Below are positions 1-11,281 of a stretch of DNA of 64,000 bases, piece after piece; the stretch's first letter is position 1, and every line of letters begins with the position of its first letter. Source of the stretch: Cudoniella acicularis. Taxonomy: Eukaryota; Ascomycota; Leotiomycetes; Helotiales; Helotiaceae. The notes under the pieces were generated by a model. The model saw nothing but the letters and a program-made list of their open reading frames with translations. It was not told where the DNA came from and made no database searches. Position numbers and translations under genes: made by a program. Location of the stretch: contig JAAMPI010000019.1 in NCBI GenBank assembly GCA_013054445.1, forward strand, positions 33,455 through 97,454. Direction: 5' to 3'.

Positions 1-540
1 GCTAAATAAATGAAACTTGATATCTTTAAAAATGGGTGATTATAAAACGAAATTCATGCTCTGCTCCTGCAGCGATATTACTGCACATTGGCATTGAAGA
101 GACGTGGAAGAGATAATCGAGAGCTTGGCGTGTAATTATTTTAAAAGACTTGGGGAGACGAAGATGTCCTTCGGATTTCTTTCCACTCATAAAAAGAATG
201 CAAGCAACATATCCTGAACCCCGAGTTCATCAATATTGACAACGATTAAACGATCGCACCGGTCTTTTCGCACACAATCCGAGCTTCCACCAAAACTGAC
301 ATCTTACCGAAGTTCAACACGCATCCTGTTCCACGACACGATCTCACCTTCGAGAATCGAAATGGCTACTCACGAGGATGCGAACTAGAAGCTCACCGAG
401 TTCTATTAATCCCATTAACTGCCGCCCGGCATGCCGCCACCTAGGCATAAGGTGTTAGTTGTCGCATTCACTACGAGTTATGTTGTCCCCCATATCTACG
501 GCCGCATTGGGCCTTATTTCGAGAAGAGCGTGCTTGACAA
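1..540. other. No gene seen
   Basis: No convincing coding frame or RNA gene is visible on either strand. The right part probably belongs to the eroded 5' side of the helicase relic that follows. Confidence 0.4.
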
Positions 541-917
541 ATAATGATATTGAGCGGGTCATTGGCCCTTGCACCGAGCTTCAGTAAGAACAAATCAAGG
601 CATTTGCTCGTAAGATTCCTTTGGAAATCCTTCTCATTCCTGGCGCACCTGGCACCGGCAAGACCAGCGCTTTCATCCAACTTATCCTTGCTTGCGTCCT
701 TGCAGGCAAGCGCGCTGGTGTTTATGCTTCTACGAACGCCGCGACCAACAATATCGTCATCCGTGCTATGAATGCCAACGAGAAGCAACGTTTGATCGAC
801 CTTGATGGCATGCTCGTTATCCGTCTATGGACAGATCAGATCGAATGCAAGATCCTTCAGTCAATCGACGCTGATAATTTACAAGAATTCCTTGATAAAT
901 ATGTCGCTAAGAGTTGA
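541..917 (+). pseudogene. Fragment of an SF1 (DNA2/NAM7-like) helicase
   Basis: A short frame holds a Walker A motif (GAPGTGKT, near 648-671) followed about 20 residues later by a motif-Ia-like segment (VYASTNAATNN). Just upstream, 'EQIKAFAR' resembles the Q-motif region of superfamily 1 helicases. An in-frame TAA precedes this Q-like segment and the frame ends at 917, long before motifs II-VI. No Walker B or later motif follows, and the sequence passes straight into an AT-rich island. I read it as a truncated relic, possibly from one of the helicase-like genes often found in fungal repeat regions. The family assignment rests on the P-loop context only. Confidence 0.5.
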
Positions 918-1462
918 GGGCATAGTAAGTCGAAGGGCAATTCTAAGTCGAGGTGTAATATTGAAACCCTACCCGATAAAGATATAGTAAGTAAATAATA
1001 TAAGTTAAAAAGTGATTTATAAATAGAATAATTTAAACCAGTTTTATAAGTTTACTTTAATATCTCTATAGCCTTAATATTATAATATACTAAGTAAAAA
1101 TCTAATAATATAAACTAAACTAATAATTATATTATTAATTTAATATTTTAAGGCTTAAAAATAAATTCTTTATATTAATATTTAAAAGTATTATTTTTAT
1201 TTAAAGATATAATCCTATTATTTATAATATAAAGTCTTTAAATAATTAAGATTTAAAAGATTAATTTAACTTTAAGCTTTTATTAAAATTATATCTTATA
1301 TTTTAAAATATATTATAAGATTAAGAGATTTTAATAATTTTTTTTTTTATTTGTTATAATTTATTATATATAGTTTTTTAAATACAAGTTTAAGTTTTTT
1401 ATTTNAACTTTTTTTAATATTTAATTAAAAAAAATTCTTTTAAAGTTAATTTTAAATATATA
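918..1462. repeat. AT-rich island, RIP-like
   Basis: From about 980 to 1462 the sequence is almost only A and T, with long TTTAAA/TTATAA runs, no usable frame, and an N at 1405. This composition is typical of repeats eroded by RIP in Pezizomycotina. It flanks a solo LTR on the left; a second AT-rich stretch (1720-1850) flanks it on the right. Confidence 0.7.
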
Positions 1463-1719
1463 TGCCACAGATCTGGTGCAACGCACAGTCCTGTGACTAG
1501 GAAGCCTTAGACAGTGTGGCGCTATATTCGACAGAGGCTGCGACGCGTCCCCCTTATCACGTGTCCTCGCTTAGCAGAACTCACCTCCTGTATATAAGGC
1601 CTCTTCAAGGCCACCTCTCCTTCTTCTCTCCTTAGCTTAGTTTCTTCGTAATATAGCATTTCTTGCAAATACGTCCCCACGTGACGTCAGGGCCTTAGTG
1701 CCTTTGCAGAGCTGTAACA
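1463..1719 (+). mobile_element. Solo LTR of a gypsy-type retrotransposon (copy 1)
   Basis: The 257-bp unit starts TGCCACAG and ends CTGTAACA. Its ends form an imperfect inverted repeat: TGCCACAGATCTG against TGTTACAGCTCTG. It is flanked by a perfect 5-bp direct repeat ATATA (1458-1462 and 1720-1724), although the flanks are AT-rich. A TATA box (TATATAAGG, 1591-1599) lies where an LTR promoter should. About 200 bp of the same sequence recur in inverse orientation at 33962-34180. No internal gag/pol is present, so this is a solo LTR. Confidence 0.75.
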
Positions 1720-1954
1720 ATATAAATATATAAGCTTTAAAGAATATTAACAAAAAGAAAATATACTATAATAGAAATTATATAAATAACTATTTTATAA
1801 GTTAACTAATTATGTATAGTAAAGCACTTCCATTTTTGTTCTATATTGATCACGTGATTTTCAACACAGCACGTAATCACTTATTTTCTCTCGCAAATCG
1901 GTCATCTCTTGTCCCTTCGGAAGAACTTCCTTCTCCCTTAGGCATATAATTTAA

Positions 1955-4932
1955 TTAAGCAATCCCAAAGATTCCTTTCCTCCGTCTTGGAACCTCGATA
2001 TCAACCAGCGCCTTCTCGACTACAACAGTCGTATCGTAGTTCTGCCCATCGCTGTTTCCATTCTTCAATAGCGCTGGTGTATAAATCAAGACAACGGAAT
2101 GCTTTCTCGACGATCTAACCGTGCCAAACCTGACTTCCATTATGTCAGGATTATATTCGGTCTCCTTGTCTAACTCTTTTGTGTTGAGGAAGGTGAAGTA
2201 GGCTTTTTGCTGTTGCATTTGAAGATCAAGCATCACTGCATGCATAACAATTTTCTGAAGTATGTCGGAAGACTGTGTTTTGCCCATCGTGCACCAGATC
2301 CCTAGTCGTTCGTGGAGGGCTTGCACCACGCGAGGAATGTGTTGTAGGGCAAGCGCATCAATATCTTGCGCTGCAGAGCCTACAGGAGCAGCGAGTCGTG
2401 CTCCAGCAGCTCGCCATTCGTGATAAAGTTTTTGATGTTGGGGTTCTCGACCTATTTATGCATCAGTCAAGTGCATTATTCAATGTTAAAGGGCAACCCA
2501 CCACGAGTATTACGATAATCCTCTAGTACCGATGTATATGTTCCCCATAATTTTGCCCCAAACACTTTTAAAAGCAAATGATTCCAAACAAATGCCTGTA
2601 CGAACGCAGGTCTGTGTTCATTGGACTCACCATAAATCTCCCAATTAACGCTGATATACTCAAACGCCTCAGCTGTAGTTGTCGACACCCGTTTCACGTT
2701 ACTTGATGACGAAAATCCACGGCTTGCCCAGTCCTTGATATCGTATTTGAGAGCGGAGAACTGATTAGAAAAGTAACGGTCGTCGAAAATATAAGGATCT
2801 GGATTGGGCGCTTGCGAGGCCAGTCGTGCCACTGCTTCATCGAGATGACTGAGAAGTGCGACGTTCTCCTTAGCTACCTCAGAGTATTTAAATTGAAAGT
2901 GTTCGGATTCTGCGCGTAACTCCACGTTATTGTCCGCAAGCACCTTGTTTTCCTCTCGAAGCAAGGGTAGTTGCTGGAGTATCTGGTCCTGGTCTTGGTA
3001 TTTTTGCTGTTGTTGCCCATGCACTTTCAATCGCTCTTGGAGCATCTGTTCGGTATACGCTAGCCGTTTAGCTAAATCGGTTCGCGCATCGTCGCGTTCC
3101 GCAATTTCCAACTGCGTACGTTCGAGTTTAGACGAAAGTTCCGTATGTAGTTGCTTCAACTCCTCTTGATGCTGCTTAGCTTGTTCGATTCGCGCCTTGT
3201 CTCGTTCTGCAATTTCTAACTTCGCACGGTCGAGCTCGGACGACAGTCCCGCATGCAGTCGCTCCAACTCCTCTTCATGCTGCTCCAAAGTAGTGACTCG
3301 TTGACTCAACACTTCTTCCGTGTGAATTTTCTCTGCCTTGAGTTCCCTGTACTCTATCCGCATTTTATCGAACCCAGCATATGCTTCTTCCAATTTCTTC
3401 TGAAGGTCTACATTGATAGGCGCTACATTCGAGTCGTGAGGCATGGTTGTTGTAGGTTGCGGAAGAGGAAGCAATTTTGTGAGTTGGGGGGCAATTGTAC
3501 TTCCTATGGGAGCTGCAATAGACGTAGCTAATATGGTTTTGGTCCCTGACTTTCCGCCTTGTGTTGATGCCAAGATGGGAGCCACTTCGATACTTGTTCT
3601 TCGTCCGCCGCCGCCTTTAGTTGAGTCTTGGGAAGACTTGAGATCGTCATTGTGACCCTCGATCAAGGCTTCGGTGGGATTTAAGTTCCTTGGTAGCCTT
3701 GAGCGCAATACATGTGTCTCAGGACGCGTCTGTGCTACTCTAAGACTTGGTTGATGAACAAAGATCAATTTGAATGTCCCCCGATTGCAGGCAGTGCTAT
3801 CGATTAGCACGAATTTCCTTGCATTCTTAAACATATTGCTCATGCCGTTCCCTAACCTTGACAGATGCATGCCGACGGCTTGTCCCCGGCAAAGAACGTT
3901 TATTATGCCGACATGAGACGCGGTCGCTTGACTCAAGGGATTGTAGTTTAACTCCACGAGCCAGAGGGGTAATTGAACGCCCCGACTTCTCAGAGATGGA
4001 GTTTCTCCCACTGCTGTGGCATCTACGGAAGAAGCCCCTAGCATGCTATAATCCTCTGGTTCGAGAACTTTGAGCTCCGAATACTGAAATCCAGAGTGAT
4101 GCCTGCAGGATACCTTCCTGCAAAACCCCGTGGGTGAGATGGCTAGGAGCCCGCCAGAGTCATTTCGGCCATGGTCCGGAAAACAACAAGGAGACCACAG
4201 AAAGATCGTATGATCTTCAGATATCTTCATAATCTCTTTTTGGAGTCGTGCGAATGCTTTTGATTCTCCTTCGCCGTATATGAGGGGCATGTTGACTTCG
4301 AAAAGACCCAGAAGACAGTATACGATGTCCTCTTCTCGAGAAGTAATTCTCTGTGATGCCCAAGACATTCTCTGCGCGATATTGCACTCAAAGGGGTCAT
4401 CTCCTTCAAGAATATTTGTAGCAATACCCGTAATACTACTTATCTCGTCCTTGAGATCCAGCTTAGTGCCAATTTTCGACCAATCGGCAGCGTAGAACTC
4501 TACGACTAGGGGTGCAACAAGTTCTTGCAGAGTCCAACCTCGTGAGAACCATGCACTATATGGATCTGTAGATCGGAAGCGCGGACTGATGTGGAACCGG
4601 AAGCGCTTAGATGGAACATCGGCTAGGTATGCGTAACAAATGCTGGCGTTGCGATACCAGCTATACATTGAATTGATTGCTTCAGACAGCTCAGAGGAGC
4701 TCGACTTATCAATACAGCAAGTATCGATCCAGACCCAATCGTAACCATCTCGTGCAGCTTGTGCGCAGGTCCCCTGAAGTTTGCCGTATCCCTTTCTGTG
4801 TTTAAATCCGCCATCGTCCATATCTTTGAAGATTACCTCTTCCTCTTCCCACCTGTGCGATAGAATTACATATTCTGGGATCTGATCGAAAAACTCCTCT
4901 AACTGGAGAGAGGTGGTGTGTAGGAGCCGCAT
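1955..4932 (-). CDS. HET-domain (heterokaryon incompatibility) protein with long coiled coil
   Basis: Two exons: 2514-4932 and 1955-2451. The 62-nt intron (2452-2513) has donor GTAATA and acceptor TAG. It joins the large frame to a C-terminal exon whose frame stays open upstream of its first ATG. The product is 971 aa. The start is placed at the ATG giving MRLLHTT, the usual HET start; the longer frame begins with TTG. The N-terminus is a classic HET domain: YVILSHRW, GYDWVWIDTCCIDK, SEAINSMYSWY, WFSRGWTLQELVAP, and the SWASQRITSREEDIVYCLLGLF segment. Roughly residues 500-700 form a coiled coil with two near-identical heptad blocks containing 'LEIAERD'. No NACHT or WD repeats are seen. HET proteins trigger incompatibility-type cell death; partners are unknown here. 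The gene is flanked by AT-rich DNA. Confidence 0.9.
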
Positions 4933-5879
4933 GAGTGACAAGAGATTTCTCCGAGAGAATTGATCGTCGTCCAAATCCGGGCGGGATGCGAAGCCTAAGG
5001 CGGCTTACAAACACAGGCGACAAGGCTGAATTGACCGTCGACAGAAACAACTGCTTGGTTTCAGGAATTCTGATCAGGAAGCAGCCAATCTTAGAGTATG
5101 GCTTGTTTTGCTGAGAGGGGGCTTTGACTTCCCAAATGGTCGGGAACTGAAGACGGAGGAAGGGAAAAGCTGCACGACTTTGGTAGTTATGCAACGGAAN
5201 NTGCCATTTTTGCTTTTTGTTACTGGACGTTGATAGGGTCGTTTGGCAACGACGCTACGCCATCAGATATGGCTGAATTAGAACTCTTACCCTGTATGAG
5301 GCTCTATACAGTAGCTAATACAGCAACTTGCACGCGATTACACGTCTGGGGGGCTCACGTGGTGTATTCACATCTCAGTATATTTGAACATGCAAGCCTC
5401 ACGGGAAGTAGGGTCTGGAGGGCAACCTGGCTTTAACGGCACCAGCGAGCGCGGATCACAAAGTCGCGCAATCCGCCTTACTAAGTCCTACCCACCCACA
5501 CCTCGCACCCCCCATCCGCTGCGGCGGACGTGTGACTCATCAGGATAGAACATTCTCAACTCTGTCTTGTAGGTTTTAAGATATTCACCCCTAAGTTTCG
5601 CCAAGAGCTCCCCACCTGCCCTGCCCCCAGAAACTTATCTGAGCAACCGCCTTGTGAAGGGCAGCTGTTTTAGGCGGGTAGGGCTTAGTTTAGTTGGTTC
5701 GTGTGGCCATGGATCCCTATTTTCTAATGTCATTGTCGATTTGTCTATCTAATCTTACTCAAAGCAGGTGATTATCTGGCCTGGGCAAGGTTTTCATTTG
5801 GAACTAGTGAATCTAGTGTTAATATCTCTTGCGTCCTTTTTAAGAGGACAAGTATAAGTCACTAACCTATCCTTCTTCT
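4933..5879. other. Upstream region of the HET gene, no gene seen
   Basis: No open frame with recognisable content. Two N bases at 5200-5201 mark an assembly uncertainty. Confidence 0.5.
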
Positions 5880-6215
5880 ATTACTTGTTTTTTATAACTT
5901 AATTATTTAATTTAACTTAGATTATCTTTAAAGAGAATTTTTTTATTAAATTTCTAAATATATTATTTTATAATTTCTAAATAAATATTTAAGTTTACTT
6001 TTTTATATAGATTTATAGAGATAAAAATCACTTAATTATAATTTATTTTTAATTCAGTTATTTTTTTAATTAAGAGTTTTATAAAAAAAATGTTATATAT
6101 TATAAACTTAATATTAATTTAATTTATATTAAAGATTCATAATTTTTTTATAAAGTCTATAAAATAATAAATAAGAAATAAACTAAATTATTACTAAGTA
6201 TAATAAATTTACTGC
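5880..6215. repeat. Second AT-rich island, RIP-like
   Basis: About 330 bp consist nearly entirely of A/T runs with no frame on either strand. It ends sharply at normal-composition DNA about 290 bp beyond the 3' end of the secreted RNase-like gene. Confidence 0.65.
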
Positions 6216-6504
6216 TTGCCCCGAAAAGTACGAAAGGGAGCCGCGAACACTTTGCTCAGTGTCAAGGCTTGAACTTCATACGGATCTAATCTTTCTAAAT
6301 AATACTACGAAAATGAATGATACCTCCATCACAACCAAACTACAAAAAACAAGTCGCCCATACCAGATAACATGCTAATAATGACGCATCCCAATCCCAG
6401 ACATCGACCCTCTCCTATATATGCATTTCAACAAAACCAACAACAACTTGGATAGAAATAGAAATGCAGAATCCTAAAACATCACCGCATCTCTAGTCAT
6501 TACA

Positions 6505-7064
6505 CTAAGTTGCAGCCTCTGCAGCGGGCTCAGCTTCAGGGGCCTCAGGAGCCGGAGCATTTTCACATTTATGCACCAAGTCACCAACGCCCGCATTCTT
6601 CGTAGTAACACCGGCATAGCTGTAATCCGACTTCACAATAACGCGAGAGGGTCCTGGAGCGGTACCAACTACAAGGACAAACAATACGGTCAGCATTCTT
6701 TTCCCAAACTAAAGAAATTAGTTTCACTCAAAGGTTCAGGTATCTTACCAGTCCAAACAGGGTCTAACAGAGGAAATTCATAAAGCTGCCCCTTGGAGTT
6801 GAAAATTGCATTTCCCCTGGCATCTTTGTTGGAGAACTTTTTCGGGTATGTTAACCCATCATTTTTCAAGGCGTCGGCTTGAGCTCGAGAGGCGCGTATC
6901 TGAGCCTGTGTCCATGTCTTCGAAACGGTGCCGTCGGATCTGGCACAGACGACACCATCGACTGGGATAGTAGTTTTTTTTCTGGCTTCGAGGTCGAATG
7001 TTGGGGAGGCGACTGAGAGGGTGACGAGGCCGAGCAGAAAAGCAGACTTGAAGTTGAGCAACAT
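6505..7064 (-). CDS. Small secreted ribonuclease T1-like protein lacking catalytic His
   Basis: Exons 6749-7064 and 6505-6668 with an 80-nt intron (GTAAGA...GCTGACC...TAG); product 159 aa. The N-terminus is a signal peptide (MLLNFKSAFLLGLVTLSVAS). The body follows the RNase T1/N1/F1 fold. 'TYPKKF' matches the Y38-P-H40 strand, 'LYEFPLL' carries the Glu58 equivalent, 'PGPSRVIV' carries the Arg77 equivalent, and 'GVTTKNAG...VHKC' matches the strand that normally holds His92. Both catalytic His positions are changed (His40 to Lys, His92 to Thr), while Glu and Arg are kept. The mature protein has two cysteines. The C-terminus is an Ala/Pro/Glu tail. Non-catalytic secreted RNase-like folds are known as effectors in plant-pathogenic fungi, so effector is an inference. 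It lies beside an AT-rich island. Confidence 0.75.
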
Positions 7065-8432
7065 TTTGATCTTTTGATTGAAAGTGATGAAAAGTTGAAA
7101 TGATTGATAGATGAGAAAAAGTTATTGAGAATGTAATGAAAGACTTTAGGAGAGTACGTTGGTGATGGGATGAGACAGAACTCTTCGTTCTCGACGATGC
7201 TTCTTATAATTCAGTGAACTCGGGGCTGCCCGATGTTTGTGTGACCCTGGTATCGGGCTTAGACTTTGCAGCCCTTGAAGGCAAAGCGAGTAATGAAATT
7301 AGGTCAGATTTCATACCGAGATACTTAGAATCATTGTGTTGCCCCTGGTACCCTCTTATATTATATTTATAGTATATATTTGTCTCCTTTTGTTTCATCT
7401 ATATGCTTTATCCTATATAATTGGACAAAAATGCAGCGATAAGAATCATAGAGGATTCTCGAAAGTTCACTTACATTCTATAGTTAGCATGTTTATTTTA
7501 ATACTCTGTACTCCTCATCATCCCTCGAAATATACAGAATTATACAGCATGAATAATCCACCTAAATTATCTTCGATAAAATCCTTGGGGCCTGGATTGC
7601 TTCGCTGTGCGTAGATAAAATGGTGTGAGCTCCCCGCATGAAAAGCCTATGTCAGCACAAACGAGATCAATAATCGTGGCTGATTCGCCAAGAGGTAGCA
7701 TGGGAGGAAAGAAGCTTAAAAAAGAAGCTTAAAAAAAGAAGCTTCTATCCCTCGGGAACTGCCCTGAAGTTTGGGTATTCGCCTAGCCCCCAAATAGCCG
7801 GAACCGGGTATTGTCAGCTTATTCAGACCTGCAGGTACGACGAACGCAGTGAATAATTGTGAACACAACCGCAAAGCAACAAAGCCGAGGGAGAAAAGCG
7901 TAAGCAGGTACGAGATGCCGAAAACTAGTGGAGGACTGATTCCGGTCTAACTTCTGCAATGCACGTGGTGATCCCCTCGAATGCTGAGCCTCTATACTGC
8001 ATATGGTTATTTGGTCGACGTTCAGCCGCAGTTACGGAATATCAAATTAAGGACTTGGGGATAGGTGCATTATCGTATACCAGTTCGGGAATGCTGCGTA
8101 GACAGCGTTTTTTTCACTTTCGGGTACTCAAGTGAGCGCGTTGGTGAGATCAACGATTTTTTATCAATGATGAAACCCGCCCCCACTAGAAATCTCTAAG
8201 ACTGAAAATTGGTAGAGATATTGGTCAGATTGAGATGTTTTGCAAGTCCTGGTCTTTTGAAGTTGTTTCTAACTTTCAATCTTCTTCTCACCTTACGTAT
8301 TCCCACAACCATGTACCAGAAAATCAAGGAAAGCCGCTGATAATTCTCCTCCTGTAGGAAAATTTAGATTTTTTATGAACATTGAACAACGCTACAGGAT
8401 TTCAGAAAATGAACAAGACCCTTCCCCGTAGC
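7065..8432. other. Intergenic, no gene seen
   Basis: Only short chance frames. A local AAGCTT-plus-poly-A repeat unit occurs three times near 7710-7745. Nothing else is recognisable. Confidence 0.5.
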
Positions 8433-9379
8433 TTATCCCTCCGAAGAAGCCCTCCTCATCTGCGCCAAAGCCTCATCAACAAGTTTCCTCGTTTCCTCAT
8501 CAGTACATTTAGATTTAATAGACGGCAACTCTCTTTCCCACATGTCCCACATCTCTCTCGTAAACTTTGTCCCGGGGTCATTCCCTACCTTCCCAAAAAT
8601 CCTTTCATATTTAATATTACCCCACAGCCTATCCGCGGCATGCACAAGCCACAAGCAGGCCGTTCGTATTGCCACATCAGTAGGCGCCTGCGCACCAATA
8701 TCCTCTGGTTCAAAAACATACTTGAAAGCTAGATAGGACCAGAATGAAAAATCTAATTCAGGGATTATGACATCTCTGTAATCGACGTCGGCTGCGTTGC
8801 TGAGTTGGGCGAGGAAGGCGATGAAATTGTACCAGCGGCGTCTCTCCATGGGTGTGGTTTCGGAGTCGGAGACATCTGGTCGATTTTTGTTAGCAGGTTC
8901 CAGAAATACTGCAGTGAGTAGAAAAGCAAAAGCTTACTAAAAGCGTGCCATTCATCGGCGGCACCATAACCAAGCGATGGCAATTGTGTCCAAACGATGT
9001 AGCCCTCATTCTCCAAAGGATTACCCGTGGCCGGGTTCGTTATCGTGACTCTCCCAAGCTGTACAACATACTCGACGAGCTTGACCTGATTAGCAGGTGC
9101 AGTCCTTTGAGCAATCTCGAGGAGTGAAGTGGTATGGTGCCAAGGATGGTTTCCAAGTGCGCCGGATTCGTTCGAAGCCAATGCGGCCGCGGTTAGGCTA
9201 AGGGTTTTTTGAACTGCGTCTGTGACAGAAGCATCAGGTTGGTGGACCAGTGAGTCAAGTATTTCGAATTCTGGGTATGCTGCTAGCTCAGCAAAGTAAT
9301 TCAGCAGGACCTGTTCCCTTGCTAGCTTATGCTCCGGGGAGCCCAAGTTAATGTTTTCCGTCATGGCGGTGCCTTCCAT
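8433..9379 (-). CDS. DUF3632-like fungal protein of unknown function
   Basis: Exons 8938-9379 and 8433-8875. The 62-nt intron carries a canonical TGCTAAC branch point and joins ...DEWHAF to NVSDSET...; product 294 aa. There is no signal peptide and no obvious membrane segment. The protein is helical with conserved-looking Trp positions (RRRWYNFIAFLAQL, FWSYLAFKYVFE, ACLWLVHAADRLWG). This pattern, with an N-terminal 'LLNYFAELA...ILDSLVHQ' segment, resembles the DUF3632 family, which occurs in many copies in Pezizomycotina. The family call is from memory. The role is unknown. Confidence 0.65.
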
Positions 9380-9909
9380 TGTGAAAATCTCGAAAATTCA
9401 GCGGAGATGTGATCTGGAGAAATAAGAAAAAGAGAAAAGTAAGGGAATGACTATTTTTAGACAGGTTCAGAAACTTTGAAAATTTTATACCGTGTCAGAC
9501 TTTATCTTCAAATCGTGGGTTACTTGCCCGCGTGGGTGAGACTGGCGGCGTGGCAATAGATTGAGATCTTACGTCCCCCGTCAGCTGTAGGGCTCACTGC
9601 TCAGCCCTGAATTTGTGACGTAGCCTAACCAAGGAAGAATTACTCATCACGTGCGTCATCATTGTTACAGCACTGCGTACCGAGTCACCAACATCAAGCT
9701 AGTAGTTCGATTGTATTGTATCAGTTATAAAATTCCAGAATTGAGGAATGCGAGTTCTATCCACGATCTTCAAGAAACATACCCTTTTCCCGACTGACTT
9801 AAAACCGACCCCTGTATAAAACAAACCATGCGGACCCCTGAATACCAACTTCCACCCGCGTTCTTCTGAATTTAAATTGTGAATTAAATAGTTTCGGAGT
9901 CTCAGTATC
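9380..9909. other. Intergenic, no gene seen
   Basis: This stretch lies between the DUF3632-like gene and the 3' end of the metalloprotease gene. The one 72-codon frame here (minus strand, 9699-9917) resembles nothing and overlaps the protease stop, so I leave it out. Confidence 0.5.
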
Positions 9910-11281
9910 CTACCCACAAATTATTGCACAACCTCCACTCGCGGTTGCTTGATTTGTGCATCCAGCAGGAACATTACATTGAGCTGGCGCAGTCGTCACC
10001 GCTGGTGGTGGCCCCCCTGCATCGCCAGTAGCCGTTGGTATCGCGAGGCCAGACGGGTGAGCCGACAGATTGCTTGGGAAATTCTTAAAGCTCTGCGCAA
10101 AACTCAGAACATCCTTGATTTCTTGTCCATCTGGCACGTAGCCACTGAGAACGACGCTGTTGTTCAAGGAGCTGTCGTCTGTGGCATCTAGTACATCGAG
10201 GAAAGGCCCTACATCAGGTTGATCGGTGTCGTTCGTCAAGGAGAAGGTTGGAGTATTAGGGAGACCAAAAATGTTGGAGAAATACTTTGCTGTCGCATAC
10301 CAGGCATAGTTGTCCGCTAATAATTCGTTAGTTTGTAGTCCTTGCAGCATGGTTTTGGCGAACATGGGACTGGGGCATCACCTACCATTATTTCCTGCAA
10401 AGGACGGAAACCTGGCAGCAAGCTTCTCACAAAGTCTTGGCCCATACGTTCGAACCCCTGTTGGGGTTACTGGGTCGGAGAGCAAGTCTTTTACAACCAC
10501 TGCTCCCGTACTGACATTAGTGGAGCAGAAATTTCAGACGGAGGAAGGTGACTTGCCAGAACTGGTCTGAGTAATGATAGTTAAATGCGTCATTTCATGG
10601 AACATAACATGCGCTGAACTTTTCTTTTGAGTGAGATCTTTTTGCGCTATTGGGTCATTTTGCAGGTTACTCTGAACTTGATCAAGCGTAAGGTGGTTAA
10701 AGAACAACTCGCAAAAGACAATTTGAGCACCATTCTCGCTGAGAGCATAGGCTGCAATTTTTTGTCTTTGGTTGCCAATTTGTGTCTCGCATGTTAACTT
10801 TGTCTTGTTGGGCAGATCGATGCAAGACACCTCAATGCGCTTCCCGAAAATCCAGTCGAAGATAGGCCATGGATACCAATTAGCAATGTTGCTGATGACA
10901 GCTGTAGCAAGAATGTCAGCATGGAATCTCTAGCAAGATGTCGGGTGGTAAACTTCGAACGAGCAACGGCTTTGGGTCATTGCTAGGCGCAATGTCGGCT
11001 CCAAAATATCGAATTTCCAGAGGACCAGGCTGCTGGCCAGGAGCAAAGAGTTCATCGCGGACGGGTAAAAATGGTTGGATGTTGTCCGCAAGTTTAAGGG
11101 TATCCTTGTAGGCCTGGTTGATGAAAGCTTCCTGTACCGCACTGCATTCGTAATACTTGCTGATGTTGTTTCTCTTGAGCAGGTTGGACTTCTTGGAAAA
11201 ACCGACGACGCCGGCGTTTGAGGTTGCAGCGGCCAGGAGAAGAAGACTAGGAAGGTACAGAGAGGCAACCGGGATAATCAT
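9910..11281 (-). CDS. Secreted M35-like zinc metalloprotease, atypical third ligand
   Basis: Four exons (10954-11281, 10553-10901, 10386-10510, 9910-10316) keep one frame and give 402 aa. Introns are 52, 42 and 69 nt; two donors are weak (GTTTAC, GTCACC), and the last intron has a CTAAC branch. A signal peptide (MIIPVASLYLPSLLLLAAAT) is followed by a pro-like region, the HEMTH zinc motif (HExxH), and the block 'TGVRTYG' ... 'NNADNYAWYATAKYF'. That block is the C-terminal landmark of fungal deuterolysin/lysine-specific-endopeptidase relatives (M35). In M35 enzymes an Asp three residues before the Tyr of YG is the third zinc ligand; here that position is Val. The tail is Cys-rich (CNVPAGCTN...CAIICG). 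It probably acts, or formerly acted, on extracellular protein. Confidence 0.75.

Noticed and set aside
4802..5194. Minus-strand 130-codon frame upstream of the HET gene
   Set aside because: It overlaps the conserved HET N-terminus in another frame and shows no recognisable content.
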